Shown piece after piece: positions 1 to 11,482 of a DNA stretch of 64,000 nt (within the stretch, counting starts at the first letter, position 1; each line of letters starts with the position of its first letter). The stretch is from the NCBI RefSeq assembly GCF_013373865.1, contig NC_050471.1, forward strand, positions 13,210,983 to 13,274,982, given 5' to 3'. This DNA comes from Monomorium pharaonis. Its lineage: Eukaryota > Arthropoda > Insecta > Hymenoptera > Formicidae. Both the position numbers and the translations under genes were made by a program. The notes below the pieces were generated by a model that was given only the letters and a program-made list of their open reading frames with translations, was not told the DNA's origin and searched no databases.

Positions 1-1310
1 ATTCGGCGTGGCCCTGGGAGAGCCACGGCCGGAGCCTAAGGCGGCGGTGCCCGCCAACACCACGACGGAACGTCCCGGAGGGCTGTGGAGGAGCCCGGAT
101 GGGACCAAACGCGTCGAGGGAGGCGTCAAGTCCTCTCGCGAGGAACGGAGGTCTCCGCGTGCGCTGCCCCGGCTCGGGAAGTGGCCCAGCGGGAGAAAGA
201 AAATTTCGCGGGGGCCTGCGAAGCCACCGGAAGGATTACGGCGCGCACGTCCCTGCGTACGCAGGACTGCGTGCCTTGCAGCAATTGGGTCGCGGCGCGG
301 AAACAATGCGCATGACCGAACGGGGGGTCGCGGCGTCGATCCGGGATCGACCACGATCCACCCCGCTTTTGCGTGCGAGCGGTCCAGCCGTTAAGTTGCG
401 TATCGTATCCCTGGTGAATTATCGGTGTGGCTTGTGCGAGGCCTCAACGAGAGTCAAAGGACGAGCCTAGAGACGAGGGAGGTCATCGCCTGGGACGTTA
501 TCGGTGAGGTGGCCAGCCAGGATAATTTAGTGTGAGCGGTTGCTGGCCGGCGAGGTGTCTCCGGGTCCGTTCTGCATCCGTTTTTGTGTTAGTGCGTGAT
601 TCGCGTGGGCCGCAGGGCGGTCATACGTTCGCGTAAGTAATTGGGGATTTATCGGATGCAAGCGGGCGGGACGCCAACGCGCCGAGCCACGGGGAGGACG
701 GTTGGGAGGACGCTCGGGTTCCGTCGGAGATTCCCCTCGACCGTGTGCGCCGCAAAGCCCTCGCGCGAGCGAGTATCGCGTCGCGAGTAGCGGGTGGACG
801 GGACTTCCGGTTTCGCGACGGCGTGGAGTGCGGCAGCGGCCGGCGATTATTTTGTGACCCCCGCGAGACACGCGGTCGTGTTCTATGGTTGCCGGGAGTG
901 TCGGCACGTTCGAACTCCCGAAATTCATTGTGCGCGGAAGATTCCATCGTCTGTCCTTGTCGGCCGCGCGCCTACCGCGGGAGCTTCCCGCGTATCGTCC
1001 GCGTTTCGTTTTGATTTAATTCGCGCCGGGGCGCCGCATTGTCGGAACGCCGCATGCCGCGTCCCGTGATACTATTGTTTCTGTCCGACATTTATTTTTA
1101 ATAAAGTTCGTTATTTGTTAAGCTCGGAGTCTAATTTTCTGGTGTGTCGTCCGCCCCTTCGTGTTACCGCAGTCGCCTGCTCCCTTACGATTCACCCCGC
1201 CCCTCTACCGTTAGGCAGAGCTGGTCGAGATTGTCGCGCAAGGATCGAGGACACCTTGGCGTATCGATTTTCGCGAATTGACGCGTCGTCGAGCGCGTCT
1301 GGCGCCCAAC
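1..1310 (+). mobile_element. LTR-like GC-rich segment ending in a primer-binding site
   Basis: The window opens inside a GC-rich block that changes abruptly to AT-rich DNA near 1430. At 1300-1310 stands TGGCGCCCAAC, the type of tRNA-complementary primer-binding site that lies just downstream of a 5' LTR in retrotransposons. The same 11 bases follow another GC-rich LTR-like block at 19943-19953. An AATAAA signal at about 1100 fits an LTR R region. The open frames here carry no recognised retroelement domain and I treat them as chance frames of GC-rich DNA. The left LTR edge lies outside the window, and no gag or pol follows. The call rests mainly on the primer-binding site and could be wrong. 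Confidence 0.4.
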
Positions 1311-1790
1311 AATTTCTTGCGATGGCGTGTGGCTGAGATTCGAGCATGACAAACACGGCATCGGGGGTATCGGTTACCCAGCCGGTCTTATTGTTTTGCC
1401 CGCGGCTTTTCCGGTCAGGAAAAGTCGTGACAATATATATATAACATTAATAAAACATATCTTATTATTATTATTTTTATTTAATGTAAAATATTAATAT
1501 AAGGTAATTTAATTTTAATGTAAATATTAAATTATTTAATTAACTTTCAATTAATAATTAACTTATTAATATAATTAACAATATTTTTATATATAATATT
1601 ATAAATATAAAGCATAAATTTAATTTAATTTTTTTTTGTTTAATTTACGTAGAGTTCCTTTTATTTTGTCTCTGAAAAAATATTACAATTATTTATTGTA
1701 TGTAAAATAACAAATACATAATGTACCATATTTTTTTAAAAGTTAGTATTATGTTAATTATAAGTTATCATTATTTTATTATTTTTTAAG

Positions 1791-4611
1791 TTAGTCTTTA
1801 TATGTATCTGGCATTGCAATTCTATTTGCCTGATCGTCTTCCGCTTTTCTTTTTTGAAGTGTTTCAATAACTCTAACTAATTGAATTAAAGACATTTTTC
1901 CTTCTTTGCGTTTTATGTCTTTTATGTCGTTAATCACAAAATATGGTGAAACAGCTGTAAAATTAATTTATTAATTATTAGATTATAAATTTAATATAAA
2001 AACGAAAAAGAAAAAGGAAAAATAAAAAATAAAACAAAAAAATTAAAAAAGCAATAAATAAAGAAAAAATAAAAATGGTAGTAATAAACAAATAATTAAA
2101 TAATAATCTTACTTAAAATATATGTGATATATATTTTTACATACAAATCATGTATTATGTATAAAAGTAAAATAAATAATAAAGGAATAAATAATAAAAA
2201 TAATAGTAATAAGGAAATAAATAAAAATCTATTAAAAAATATTATTTTAAACTATTATTATTTTGCTTGTTGTTATTAACTGCTGAAAATTATTATTATT
2301 ATTTTATATTATTATATTATTATTTATTATAATTATTATTTTTATGTCTCAATAATAATAATAAAGTTTATTGCTTTCCTGTAATGGAGTTACAATGGCG
2401 CTTTTGAACTACGGAGCGTACCCGAACCGTTTACAAATTACAACACCTCTCCCTTTCCGACCCGACCTGGCCTTATGCGACCCTTACAAACTAATACCCC
2501 CCCCCCTTCCCCCAATCTTTACTTCCTCTTCCACTGCTCCTCCTCTCTGATTCTTCCTCCACCATTTTTCCCCTCCCTTTTCCGTCGCCTCTTCTCTCTG
2601 GTTTCCTCTTTCCAATCGCTTCTTCTGTTTACATCTCAGTGGGTCTCTCTTCCTCTTCTGTTTCTCCCTGCTCTCCTTCGCTCTCTCTGTCTTACCATCT
2701 CCATCCACCCAAGTCTTCTCTCCTCCCTATGTCTCTCCCCCCACCATCCTTTGTCTCTTCCTAAGAACATAAAAAACAAAACATAAAACATACCGCTACT
2801 CTCCTCCCTTCTCATCCTCCTCTACCTCCTCTCCCCCCTTAGTTCCCTCCCCCCTTTTCCTCTCCTTCGCCCATTTCCCACTTTTTTTTCCCTATATTCT
2901 ACACCCGTTCTACCCCGTCCACCTATATACTTCTATTCCCTACATATACTTTCTTTCCCTTATTCCTCTCCTCATTTACCCTTTCCAGCATCCTTCACCT
3001 GATTTTTCTCTCCTCCATTGACAAATCTTCGTCTAACCTCACTTCCCAACGACTCTTAATCTTGGCCCTCCTCTCTAACAACCAGTCTCTATCCTCTTCC
3101 CTCACCACCTCCGTAATCACCACTATCATGCCTCTTTCCCCCACTCTTTCTGTCACCATTCCTATCTCCACCTTCCTTCCCATCTCCCTTTTCATTATCC
3201 CCTCTATTATCACCTTTCTTTCTATCGCCCCCTTCCCCTTCACTCTCCTCCATATTATGTTTCTTCTTCTTACCTCCCTTATTCTTCTCTCCCTCCCCTT
3301 CTACTCCCCTCATCCTTTCCCGTCCCTCTTTCTCCGCCCTCTCTCTCATCCTTTTCTCCATTTCTCTTTCCACCCTTTTCCATGCTTCTACCCCTCTCCC
3401 CCCTTTACCGCCACTATCCCCATTCTCATCCCTGTCCTCCTCCTCTGCTCTTCTTGCGCTCTTCCTCTCCTCCCTGCCAGCTCCTCCTGTCTGTCCTCCC
3501 TCCTCTCTCCTTCCGTCCTGACTGCTTCCTTCCTTCTCACTTCTCGCCTCGCCTTTTCGCCTCTCCTCCTCTTCTTTTTTTTTTGTTTCCTGCCACCAGC
3601 TCTCCTCGCACCTGTCCTTCCGCCTCTTCCCTTCCTTTCCTCTCTCTTCTCTTCTCCTCCCGTTCTCGCCATCCCCCATCTTTTTCTCCCTCTTCTCTCC
3701 ATCCAACTGTTCGTCTCCCTTTCCCCTTCGTTCTCCTCTATCGTCCTGTCCGTTCCTCTTCTCTCTCAGCTTTCTCTTTTCTTCGTTACCGTTCTGCTGA
3801 ATTTCCCCCTTTCCATTGCTTTTTCCTCTTACTTCCCGCATACTCCTCCTCTCCTCCTTCTCCCCCGCTTCCTCTTCTTCCCGTCTCAGTCCTCCTTCCA
3901 GCGCCTCTAACCTCTCTTCCAAGCCTCTTAACCTCTCTCTAACCTCCCTCAGCCTCCTCGTCTCACTTCCCACCTCAATTTTCTTAACTCTCTTCCCAGT
4001 TCTTCCATCCTCACTTTCCTCCCTTACTTCTCTCTTCTCACCACTATTCCTCTCCTCTGTTCCCCGCACTTTCTCTCATCGATACTCTCCTCTGATTGTA
4101 TCTCTCTAGCGCCTTCTCTCTGACCTCTTCTTCTTGTTCACTGCCTCCATCTTTCCTGCCTTCTTCTCTCACTACTCCGATAGATTCCCCGACACTTCCA
4201 TCCTCATATTTTCTCACTTCCGTCTTCTTTTCACTTCCCTCCAATTACCCGTTCGTTTCCCGATCTTCTCTTCCCGCATTTCCACTTCTTTCCTCCCCCT
4301 CTCTCACTTTTCACCTGCACATCACCTTTCACTCCAAAGCTCTCCGTAATGCCTCTACTCTTATCTGCGCCATCTTCCAGTTCTCTTATTTCTATGTCTT
4401 TATAAAACTATATTACCTGAATTTTGCATCGTTCCGACAATTTCAATTTTGTCTCCTTTGTTAAATTTTATAGCAGAATATTTTTCTGTGTCAAAATTGG
4501 TTATATGAACTACTTTGTATGTTCAGTCAGTAATTGAACCGCAACCTATGTTTTTATTTAATTTAGTATTAAAAACTGACGCAAAGTTTGTTTTAATGTA
4601 TGCTTCCAAAA
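1791..4611 (-). pseudogene. OB-fold (replication protein A-like) gene, copy 1, interrupted
   Basis: Two minus-strand exons can be aligned with the copy at 11.5-13.25 kb. The 3' exon (1791-1954, after a TTACAG acceptor) is open to a TAA stop and encodes a charged tail with the run KRKEGKMSLIQLVRVIETL. The exon at 4417-4611 keeps its acceptor and its CAG/GTAATA donor, and ends in the OB-type strand KGDKIEIVGTMQNS. Splicing the two keeps the frame. Compared with copy 2 this exon has a Gly-to-TGA stop and a 3-base loss. A separate insertion (2350-4385) splits the intron, and the 5' exons are missing upstream of the element beginning at 4681. The OB-fold/RPA assignment is inferred from motif shape, not from a search. 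Confidence 0.5.
2350..4385 (-). mobile_element. Non-LTR-type retroelement insertion with 14-bp target duplication
   Basis: Copy 1 of the OB-fold region is interrupted here relative to copy 2. The flanks are a 14-bp direct repeat, TTATTTTTATGTCT at 2336-2349 and TTATTTCTATGTCT at 4386-4399, with one mismatch. On the minus strand the element ends in an AATAAA signal and a short TTATTA run, as LINE 3' ends do. The plus strand is extremely pyrimidine-rich, so the minus strand has a long frame (3089-4069) of Lys, Arg and Glu with a leucine-spaced coiled-coil stretch (about residues 40-65). That could be a degraded ORF1-like protein or simply compositional bias. No reverse transcriptase is seen, so the copy is 5'-truncated or non-autonomous. 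Confidence 0.5.
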
Positions 4612-4680
4612 CTGTAAAAATATGAAAAATTATTATTATTAATATTTTAAATTATATCAATAAATTAAATTATTATATTA

Positions 4681-4748
4681 TGTAACGACCTGACTTTCGT
4701 GCGGATTAGCTCGCCGGGATATAGAAAGAAAAAGTCCGAGACAATAGA
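4681..4748 (-). mobile_element. LTR terminal fragment next to the assembly gap
   Basis: This begins TGTAACGACC and shares the block TAGCTCGCCGGGAT and a GAGACAATAGA-like run with the start of the minus-strand LTR at 54737. The same block appears reversed at the 3' end of the plus-strand LTR at 39213-40123. It is therefore the 3' terminus of an LTR of the same family on the minus strand. The rest is hidden by the gap. Confidence 0.5.
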
Positions 4749-5248
4749 NNNNNNNNNNNNNNNNNNNNNNNNNNNNNNNNNNNNNNNNNNNNNNNNNNNN
4801 NNNNNNNNNNNNNNNNNNNNNNNNNNNNNNNNNNNNNNNNNNNNNNNNNNNNNNNNNNNNNNNNNNNNNNNNNNNNNNNNNNNNNNNNNNNNNNNNNNNN
4901 NNNNNNNNNNNNNNNNNNNNNNNNNNNNNNNNNNNNNNNNNNNNNNNNNNNNNNNNNNNNNNNNNNNNNNNNNNNNNNNNNNNNNNNNNNNNNNNNNNNN
5001 NNNNNNNNNNNNNNNNNNNNNNNNNNNNNNNNNNNNNNNNNNNNNNNNNNNNNNNNNNNNNNNNNNNNNNNNNNNNNNNNNNNNNNNNNNNNNNNNNNNN
5101 NNNNNNNNNNNNNNNNNNNNNNNNNNNNNNNNNNNNNNNNNNNNNNNNNNNNNNNNNNNNNNNNNNNNNNNNNNNNNNNNNNNNNNNNNNNNNNNNNNNN
5201 NNNNNNNNNNNNNNNNNNNNNNNNNNNNNNNNNNNNNNNNNNNNNNNN
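4749..5248. other. Assembly gap of 500 N
   Basis: Exactly 500 undetermined bases. Frames that run across it are artefacts. The round length suggests a scaffold gap of arbitrary size, so the spacing between the LTR fragment and the protease gene is unknown. Confidence 0.99.
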
Positions 5249-6073
5249 TCGACGAGTACGGTCACCGCTGTACTCATCACGGACTTCGAGCTAACGCAAA
5301 ATTTCATTGTGCGTTACGTAACGCTTACAAATTAAAACACTGGTTAAACGAGCCATCCAGCCGAAACTCGAGTCACGTCAGTCTCTCGACTAACGACGAC
5401 GTCGTCGACGAAGAAAAAGAGGGAGAAGAAGGAGAAATCGTACAAAACGTAGAAGTAAAAGTCGAAGATCCGACAACAGACGAAGAGAAAGAAAACGAAC
5501 GCACGGCTAAAGAGAACCCAGAAATTACGCAAACGATTCCACTCTCCCGGTCGTCGCCTTCGTATGAATTCACTGGAAATTTTACGTGCGTTGCGACAAC
5601 TGAATGCCAAGTATGTCGGCGTCTATCCTGCAGACAGACTACCGAGGGTGTGGACAAGATCGACAGCAATCGTCGCTAACACAGACAATCACAATCAACC
5701 TGACGAACACTGGGTCGCATTTTACGTCGATGAACGCGGAACAGGAACATATTTCGATAGCTACGGATTACCACCCTTGGACTCCAGATTCCTCCTACGA
5801 CTGCGACGAAACTCAGCGAAGTACCGATGGAACACCGTGCCTCTACAAGGATTACTCTCGCAAACTTGCGGACAATACTGCTGTGTTTTTCTATATTTTA
5901 TGTCTCGTGGTTATAATCTTAATCGGTTTCTCAATTTATTTTCTTCCGATTGTGAGCTCAACGACAGACGAATAGTAAAAATATTTAATAAAATTTTTTC
6001 GTGTAAAGAAATAAAAAAATGTGTAAAACATCAAGCGTGCTGTCATGTACAATTTTGTATTCCTAGAAAGTAA
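5249..6073 (+). pseudogene. Adenain-like (C5-type) cysteine protease, with acidic N-terminal region
   Basis: The frame opening at 5564 (169 codons, stop at 6071-6073) carries the signature of adenovirus/Polinton-type maturation proteases: HWVAFYVDERG with the catalytic His, an acidic residue in FDSYG, and SQTCGQYCCVF with the Gln and nucleophile Cys. These enzymes process capsid proteins in Polinton/Maverick elements and adenoviruses. A different frame upstream (5249-5679) is open from the gap and very acidic (runs of Glu and Asp), so a frameshift or an unseen splice joins them, or they are unrelated. The length is slightly below adenain's roughly 200 residues. An ATTAATAAAT signal follows at about 6080. 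No other Polinton gene lies beside it; polymerase and integrase remnants are 36 kb away. The reading frame across the core is intact. Confidence 0.6.
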
Positions 6074-6384
6074 GCTATATTAATAAATATTTTATTTGTA
6101 ATTTTAAGTAATGTCTATTTCTTTCTCGCACCCTCTCTATAATATATATCTCTTTCCTATATCCGAGTCAAAATTATACTCGCACCTGTTTTTACCTTAG
6201 GTATCACTACATAATAGCAAAAAGTTCTCTCTCTCGCGCTTACAAAGCATACTTGACCTATAAACCTATTGACCCATTTTTACAAAAACTCCCACCTGTC
6301 CGAGCCGCACCCCCGCTGGGTAAAAACGCTCGGCACTAAGATCTGCTTTTTCCTATTCAAAATCCAGTAGTATACTCAGCGGCA

Positions 6385-6540
6385 ACCAATCAAGGCTCGG
6401 GGCAGCCATGGAGGGCCAATCAAGACTCGGGGCAGCCATGGGGTATCCAATCAGAACCCTCCGTTCAAAATCGTGACGACACAAACTCAGGCTACCCATT
6501 CAAGGCTCGGGGCAGCCATGGGGTGCCAATCAAAACGCGT
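6385..6540. repeat. GC-rich minisatellite
   Basis: Three to four diverged copies of a unit containing CAATCAAGGCTCGGGGCAGC followed by CATGG. The neighbouring stretch to 6760 repeats short blocks such as GGGGTTAGGTTTGACA and CTGTGAGGGCGA. No gene is supported. Confidence 0.6.
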
Positions 6541-8300
6541 CGTTCAAACTCGTGACGTCACACCGTCTAGTCTTCCCCACCAGGCCCCAGTCGGGGAAGG
6601 GGGTTAGGTTTGACACCAGTCGGACGAAGAGTGGGGTTAGGTTTGACATCAGGCCGAGGAAGAGAAGTTCGGGTTTGTTTTGATGCACCATGGCTGCCCC
6701 AGACAGGGGGGAAGGGGGGCAGACAACCCCCGCTGTGAGGGCGACACCCCCCGCTGTGAGGGCGAGGAGTGGGGGTTTGTTTTGACGCCCCATGGCTTCC
6801 CCTATACTACTTTAATAGTAGAAAATATTTTTATAAGAGTAAAAAAATTTAAAAAAATTTAAATATTGTAATATTACCGTCTTACACTTGCACATATGTC
6901 AAAAGTTTTTGTCTTTAGGTCTACTTTAAGATATTTTTTATAATAATAATATATACTTATAATATATAATATATTATATAGATAACATTTTTTATTTTGT
7001 GTACAACATTATATTCAATATTATATACCAACCTTCAATTGGCTGTTGATCACCTGAAACGTCATTATTGCATGTTTTTGTTGCGTACTGCATATTCATT
7101 ACATCATGAAGTATAACACATGGCATGTTCCGTATAATGTTATCCCATTTACCTATTGATAACAGACACCAGCAATATAAAGTATAATGAATAAATCACT
7201 ACCTCTTGTACTTTGAAGAGTTATAAGAGATATATGTGTATACTCTGAGAAATTATGAGAAACATGTTTAATATGCTTATTTTATATATTTTAAATACAT
7301 ATAAATATGACACTCTAGAGCTGATCTGTCAATTTCTAATATTTATCACAATTATTTATAAAGTTATAAAGAATTACATTCCGAAAGAAGAAAATTTTAA
7401 AAGTATTTCAAAAATTATCTATGTTACATGGGATGTTACTTTTAATAATTTTGTAAAACATTTTTTAGATATTTTTTATAATGCTGGCTGATTAATCCAG
7501 ATTATATTACTTTTAATTCAAATTGTATTACTACTAATCAATATAATAATACGTTTTTACGTTATCAAACCTGTATTTTTTTCCTTTGCTTTGTAAAGCT
7601 TTCTTCTTTCTTTTTGCAGTGGCTTAGTGTGTTGCACAAATTTACATTCTGTAAATAATTACAATAATGATAAAATAACTAACATAATAACTACAAAATA
7701 TTAAAAATTCATATGCAGTAACATTTTATTCAATCTAAAGATGTCTTATTAATAATATAACAGAATACATTAACTAATTAACCTTACTTGATTTTACAAT
7801 TATAAATACTTTGATTTTACCATTATAAATAACTCTAACTTAATTGATTCGTATAATAAAGAGAAATAATAAACATAAACGATATTATTAAGTATACTAT
7901 TAAGAGACTCGTATATTAAGACACTCATAACCATTTAATCATTTCTACTTTGTAACTGCCAAAGTAATATCCAGTAATAATGTATGTATGTCAAATATGA
8001 GGTTAATTGTATTGGATTAAAACATTAATAAAATACCAAATTATTGTTATTTCGGAAAACAAAATTGAAAACAGCAGAAATATACATACTAGACGACGAT
8101 GAAGCCATTGCAAAACGCTTAGAAACGTTCGGTTGAAATATCACTGTATTAAATATAATGATTACTAAATCCGATTAAATGTTTTAGATTCGTTAACATG
8201 TTTTATTCTAAGAGGTAATAGAAACTGACTAGTAAAGGCTTACACAAAGGGCTTACGGTGACGAAAATAAAGAACGCTTAAATGATCACGCGGCAAAAAG
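6541..8300. other. Gene-free, mostly AT-rich spacer
   Basis: Apart from the GC-rich repeat blocks up to about 6790, this is AT-rich DNA with no recognisable domain. One 78-codon frame at 7255-7491 is AT-driven and has no family features. Near 8098-8133 a GATGA, a short self-complementary AAGC/GCTT arm and GAAACGTT resemble the tail of a Penelope-like element, but too little is left to annotate. Confidence 0.6.
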
Positions 8301-8306
8301 TAAGTA

Positions 8307-8456
8307 CGTTCAGTAGACGGAGCGGATCAGTGTGCGCTCAGTGATTCTTTACTATGATTGGTTCCTGCTTCTAAATCTAACGAAGAAATATAAGCCAGAA
8401 CCAATCACATTAAAGAATCACTGAAAACGCTTACTAATCCGCTCTGTCTACTGAAT
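8307..8456. mobile_element. Palindromic MITE
   Basis: The left arm starting CGTTCAGTAGACGGAGCGGA is matched in reverse by the right arm ending near 8456 (TCTGTCTACTGAATGC). Both arms also share a block around GATTCTTTA and GATTGGTTC. About 60 bp per arm, with no coding capacity. Confidence 0.65.
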
Positions 8457-8515
8457 GCGCCCAGTGACATCGTAAATAAAGACACTAAAAAATTACTAAC
8501 AAGAAGTTACATACA

Positions 8516-8657
8516 CATGGCTACGTTCAGAAAACGCAACTGTTGCACAAGAATAATTCGCTAATATAATTGATCTAAATTTAGAGATCTAACAATAAGG
8601 ACCGATAATATAATCATTGATCGCTCACTTATCACTTGTGTTTTCTGAATGTAACCA
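8516..8657. mobile_element. Palindromic MITE, ATGGCTACGTTCAG termini
   Basis: The left end ATGGCTACGTTCAGAAAACG and the inverted right end (read as ATGGTTACATTCAGAAAACA) frame about 140 bp of AT-rich DNA. The ends resemble those of the outer MITE at 32449-33720. Confidence 0.55.
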
Positions 8658-8699
8658 TTGATATGCATACATATTTAGTTTTTAATACTACAATGCGTT

Positions 8700-9071
8700 A
8701 ATCTTTGCATCACGGAGGAAGGCTGCGTGTCATCGGACTTCAACCCGACTTATTCTTGTGTGTTTGACGCTAAGGCGGGCATTCAGCAGACCAGCACTTT
8801 TATTAAGATCGTCGCCTGGTAATAACGCCATCAACGTTGTAATAAAACTCTATTTAGAAATTTCAATAATTGTAATATTATGATGCAGGTTTTCTTGGAT
8901 TGTAATAAAATTTTGATACCGATTTGATCCTGAAATAACGTATCTTTTTGCAGGTATGACAACGAATACGGTTACGCGTATCGTATAGTCGATCTGGTTC
9001 AATACTTGTTTAACGCCGATTCTGGTAATGTTCCTGTAATTGGACAAGTTCTCGAGCACGGTGATGATTAA
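8700..9071 (+). pseudogene. 3' part of a glyceraldehyde-3-phosphate dehydrogenase-like gene
   Basis: Two exons separated by a 135-bp GT-AG intron (8819-8953) encode the C-terminal part of a GAPDH. The first exon has VSSDFNP and FDAKAGIQ, the second YDNEYGYAYRIVDLV, matching the conserved SSDF, FDAKAG and WYDNE(F/Y)GY blocks that precede the C-terminal helix of the glycolytic enzyme. The splice rebuilds the Trp codon of the WYDNEYGY block. The stop is at 9069-9071, after an extension ending EHGDD. No NAD-binding half or active-site Cys is found upstream; instead MITEs occupy 8.3-8.66 kb. Because the intron is kept, this is not a processed copy. It is either the 3' end of a diverged paralogue whose earlier exons lie beyond recognisable sequence, or a truncated duplicate. 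Confidence 0.65.
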
Positions 9072-9184
9072 GAACAACTTATCAAGTTAAAACTTCAAAC
9101 TTTTGCATGCAATTGTATTCTATTTTAAATCCTTACAAATATCTTATAATGAATGCAGTTATATAAAAAAAACTTGTCAAATTT

Positions 9185-9434
9185 GGGAAGCTGAGGCATG
9201 TAAGTTCAAGCGAGCATTGCGGTGTCTCTCTATTGTCGCTGTAGTTTGAATGTCAATGGAGTTTTGTATTTTTGTTAGTTTTGTATTTTTATTTTAGCCC
9301 TGTTTTAACCATGTGCAAAAATGATACTGACTCCCCAAAAAAGCGGTACACTAAAAATGTGGGAAAAATTTTGCATATTTCAAATGATCATAACTTCCGC
9401 AATGCTCGTCTGAACGTACATGCCTCAGTTTCCT
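9185..9434. mobile_element. Palindromic MITE
   Basis: The left arm AGCTGAGGCATGTAAGTTCA with GCGAGCATTGCGG is repeated inverted at the right (CCGCAATGCTCGTC with ACGTACATGCCTCAGTTT). About 40 bp per arm around an AT-rich centre. Confidence 0.65.
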
Positions 9435-9675
9435 TAATATTTCAACTTTGTTTTTGACATTCGCTGGATTATTGAAAACATTCCCATTCTCTGTGCAAGT
9501 AAAATACATAAACTGTAATTTAAAAAAATAATTTCTAAGGCTAAGGCTATCTTGGAATTTTCGATGATGACATGTTTTCCGTGACCGACCAAGTTCTCAT
9601 CAACAAATCTTCCATCATAACTTCTTCAATAATCAAATAATTATTATAATTGTAACCGTGAATTTTCAATTATGA

Positions 9676-10687
9676 TGTGCTACGGATAGCCGCGGTTAAT
9701 TCAGGGTTCGGGCGGCGGGCTGGTTGAATGAATGACGAAGGCAAGCGGTATATATTTGACAATAGTATTTATTATGTTCTAAGCCTAACTAATATTTACA
9801 GTGTCCCTGCTCTAATATGTACAACTTAGCCTAAGATCTCGCTATGCGAGTCGCGGGTGATTCGCTGTGGCGACGTGTGTCGCGGTGCGCGTGTGCGCGT
9901 TGAGTATTCGGTGCCGGATTGGCTGCGGCGGGCATACGGCCCGTGTATCGGTCGGTCGGTGTGTCGATCGGCGGTAGCGGCCGTTCTTGACGATTACGGC
10001 GTTCGTGGCGGTGTAGTCTCGGCGGTGTAGTGCGAGGCGGCGTTCACATCGGTCACGGCGGTAGCCGGATTGGCTGCGGCGTTACGGTCGCGGCTGCGCG
10101 GTGCGGTGCGGTGTTCGCATTCGCTGAGTCGGTCGGTGCGGCGTCACGATTGGTCGCGGCGGTGCGCGACTGCGCGGTACGGCGCGGAGCTCGGCTCGAC
10201 AGCCACGGTGATCAGCTGTTCGACGATCAGCTGTTATTATCGTCGAGGATCATCCCGCGTGGATAATCCTCCGCGTCGGCGGTTTCCCCTCAGTACGGGA
10301 TCCCCGTGAGCGGTCGGGATCGGTAGCTCAATACGCGTACCGGGATCCGGGTGTCGAGCGGGGCGGTGTCTTGCCACTCACAGCGTGGCGCGAGGAAGCG
10401 CTCAGTGCGCGCTAGTGAAGGAAGCCGGGTTTGCGGTTATGTTTGGCACTCAGTGCGTGCTCTGGATGCTCAGCTCAATTCGCTGAGTGGATCGGTCGGC
10501 TCAGTGCGCTAGACCGGGGAGATCTGATTCCTTATCACCAGCGGAGGGCTTTTATAGCCCCCGTTTGATGACAAGAGGAGCGGAGATGTGCGGGGAGACC
10601 GAGATAAGCGGAGGGGACTACACGAGGTAGGAGGGTAACGGCCTCGTATCTATATACCTTAACGTGACGGAGGAACGGCTTGTTACA
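9676..10687 (-). mobile_element. Solo-type LTR, minus strand
   Basis: A GC-rich island of about 1 kb in AT-rich DNA. Read on the minus strand it starts TGTAACAAGCC at 10687 and carries a clear TATA box (GGCTATAAAAGCCC, about 10548-10561). It ends near 9676 in a CA-type terminus. No internal retroelement genes flank it, so it looks like a solo LTR. The left edge is not fixed and I could not confirm a target-site duplication. Confidence 0.5.
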
Positions 10688-10692
10688 TAATA

Positions 10693-11480
10693 ATAAAGGA
10701 TTACTTACCTTTGGAAAATCTCGTTAATCTCGCTATTTTGTAATAAACTTTTTAAACACATTTTATAAGTTATTATGTCATTTTATGTCTTACTTATAAG
10801 CATTATTTGAAAATTATTATCAACGCGCTGTATATCTCATACATAAGTGGTCGTATATCTCACCCTTTTTTTAATATATGGTAAAAAAAAATGCAAGGAT
10901 TTTTTAAAGTTTTTTTTTTAAATAAATATCTCGTATTTCTATTTTTTTTTTTTTTGTAGTGGTAGATAGTATAAAGTTTTTATTGGTACAGTTAATTTTT
11001 TCCCTTAAATAGTATATAATACTTGATAAATAAAGTTTTTGTTAGGTGCGGCATATATACCGGAGTTATCCTAAAATAATATATACTAATAATAATATAA
11101 TTATATATTATAATTATTAATAATATATATATAACATTAATAAAATATATTTTTTTATTATTTTTATTTAATGTAAAATATAAATATAAGGTAATTTTAA
11201 TTTTAATGTAAATATTAAATTATTTAATTATCTTTAATTATTAATTAACTTATTAATATAATTAACAATATTTTTTATATATAATTTATAATATAAAGCA
11301 TAAATTAATTTTAATTTTCTTTGTTTAATTTATGTAGAGTTCCTTTATTTTGTCTCTGAAAAAATATTACAATTATTTATTGTATGTAAAATAACAAGTA
11401 CATAATGTACCATATTTTTTTTTAAAGTTAGTATTATGTTAATTATTAGTTATCATTATTTTATTATTTTTTAAATTGGT
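10693..11480. repeat. AT-rich DNA; 3' flank shared by the two OB-fold copies
   Basis: No gene is seen from 10693 to 11100. From about 11110 onward the sequence parallels 1434-1790 almost base for base, including non-coding blocks such as TTTGTCTCTGAAAAAATATT. The duplication that made the two OB-fold copies therefore included at least 350 bp of 3' flank. Confidence 0.6.
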
Positions 11481-11482
11481 CT

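Noticed and set aside
8..470. Overlapping frames of 76-128 codons
   Set aside because: High-GC LTR-like DNA rarely contains stops; no domains, and three frames are open at once.
2475..4464. Several long frames on both strands (up to 326 codons)
   Set aside because: They come from extreme pyrimidine/purine strand bias. Only the minus-strand charged frame is mentioned, as a possible degraded ORF1.
6600..6660. GGGGTTAGGTTTGAC repeats resembling the insect telomere word TTAGG
   Set aside because: Only two or three isolated occurrences within a GC-rich minisatellite; no (TTAGG)n array.
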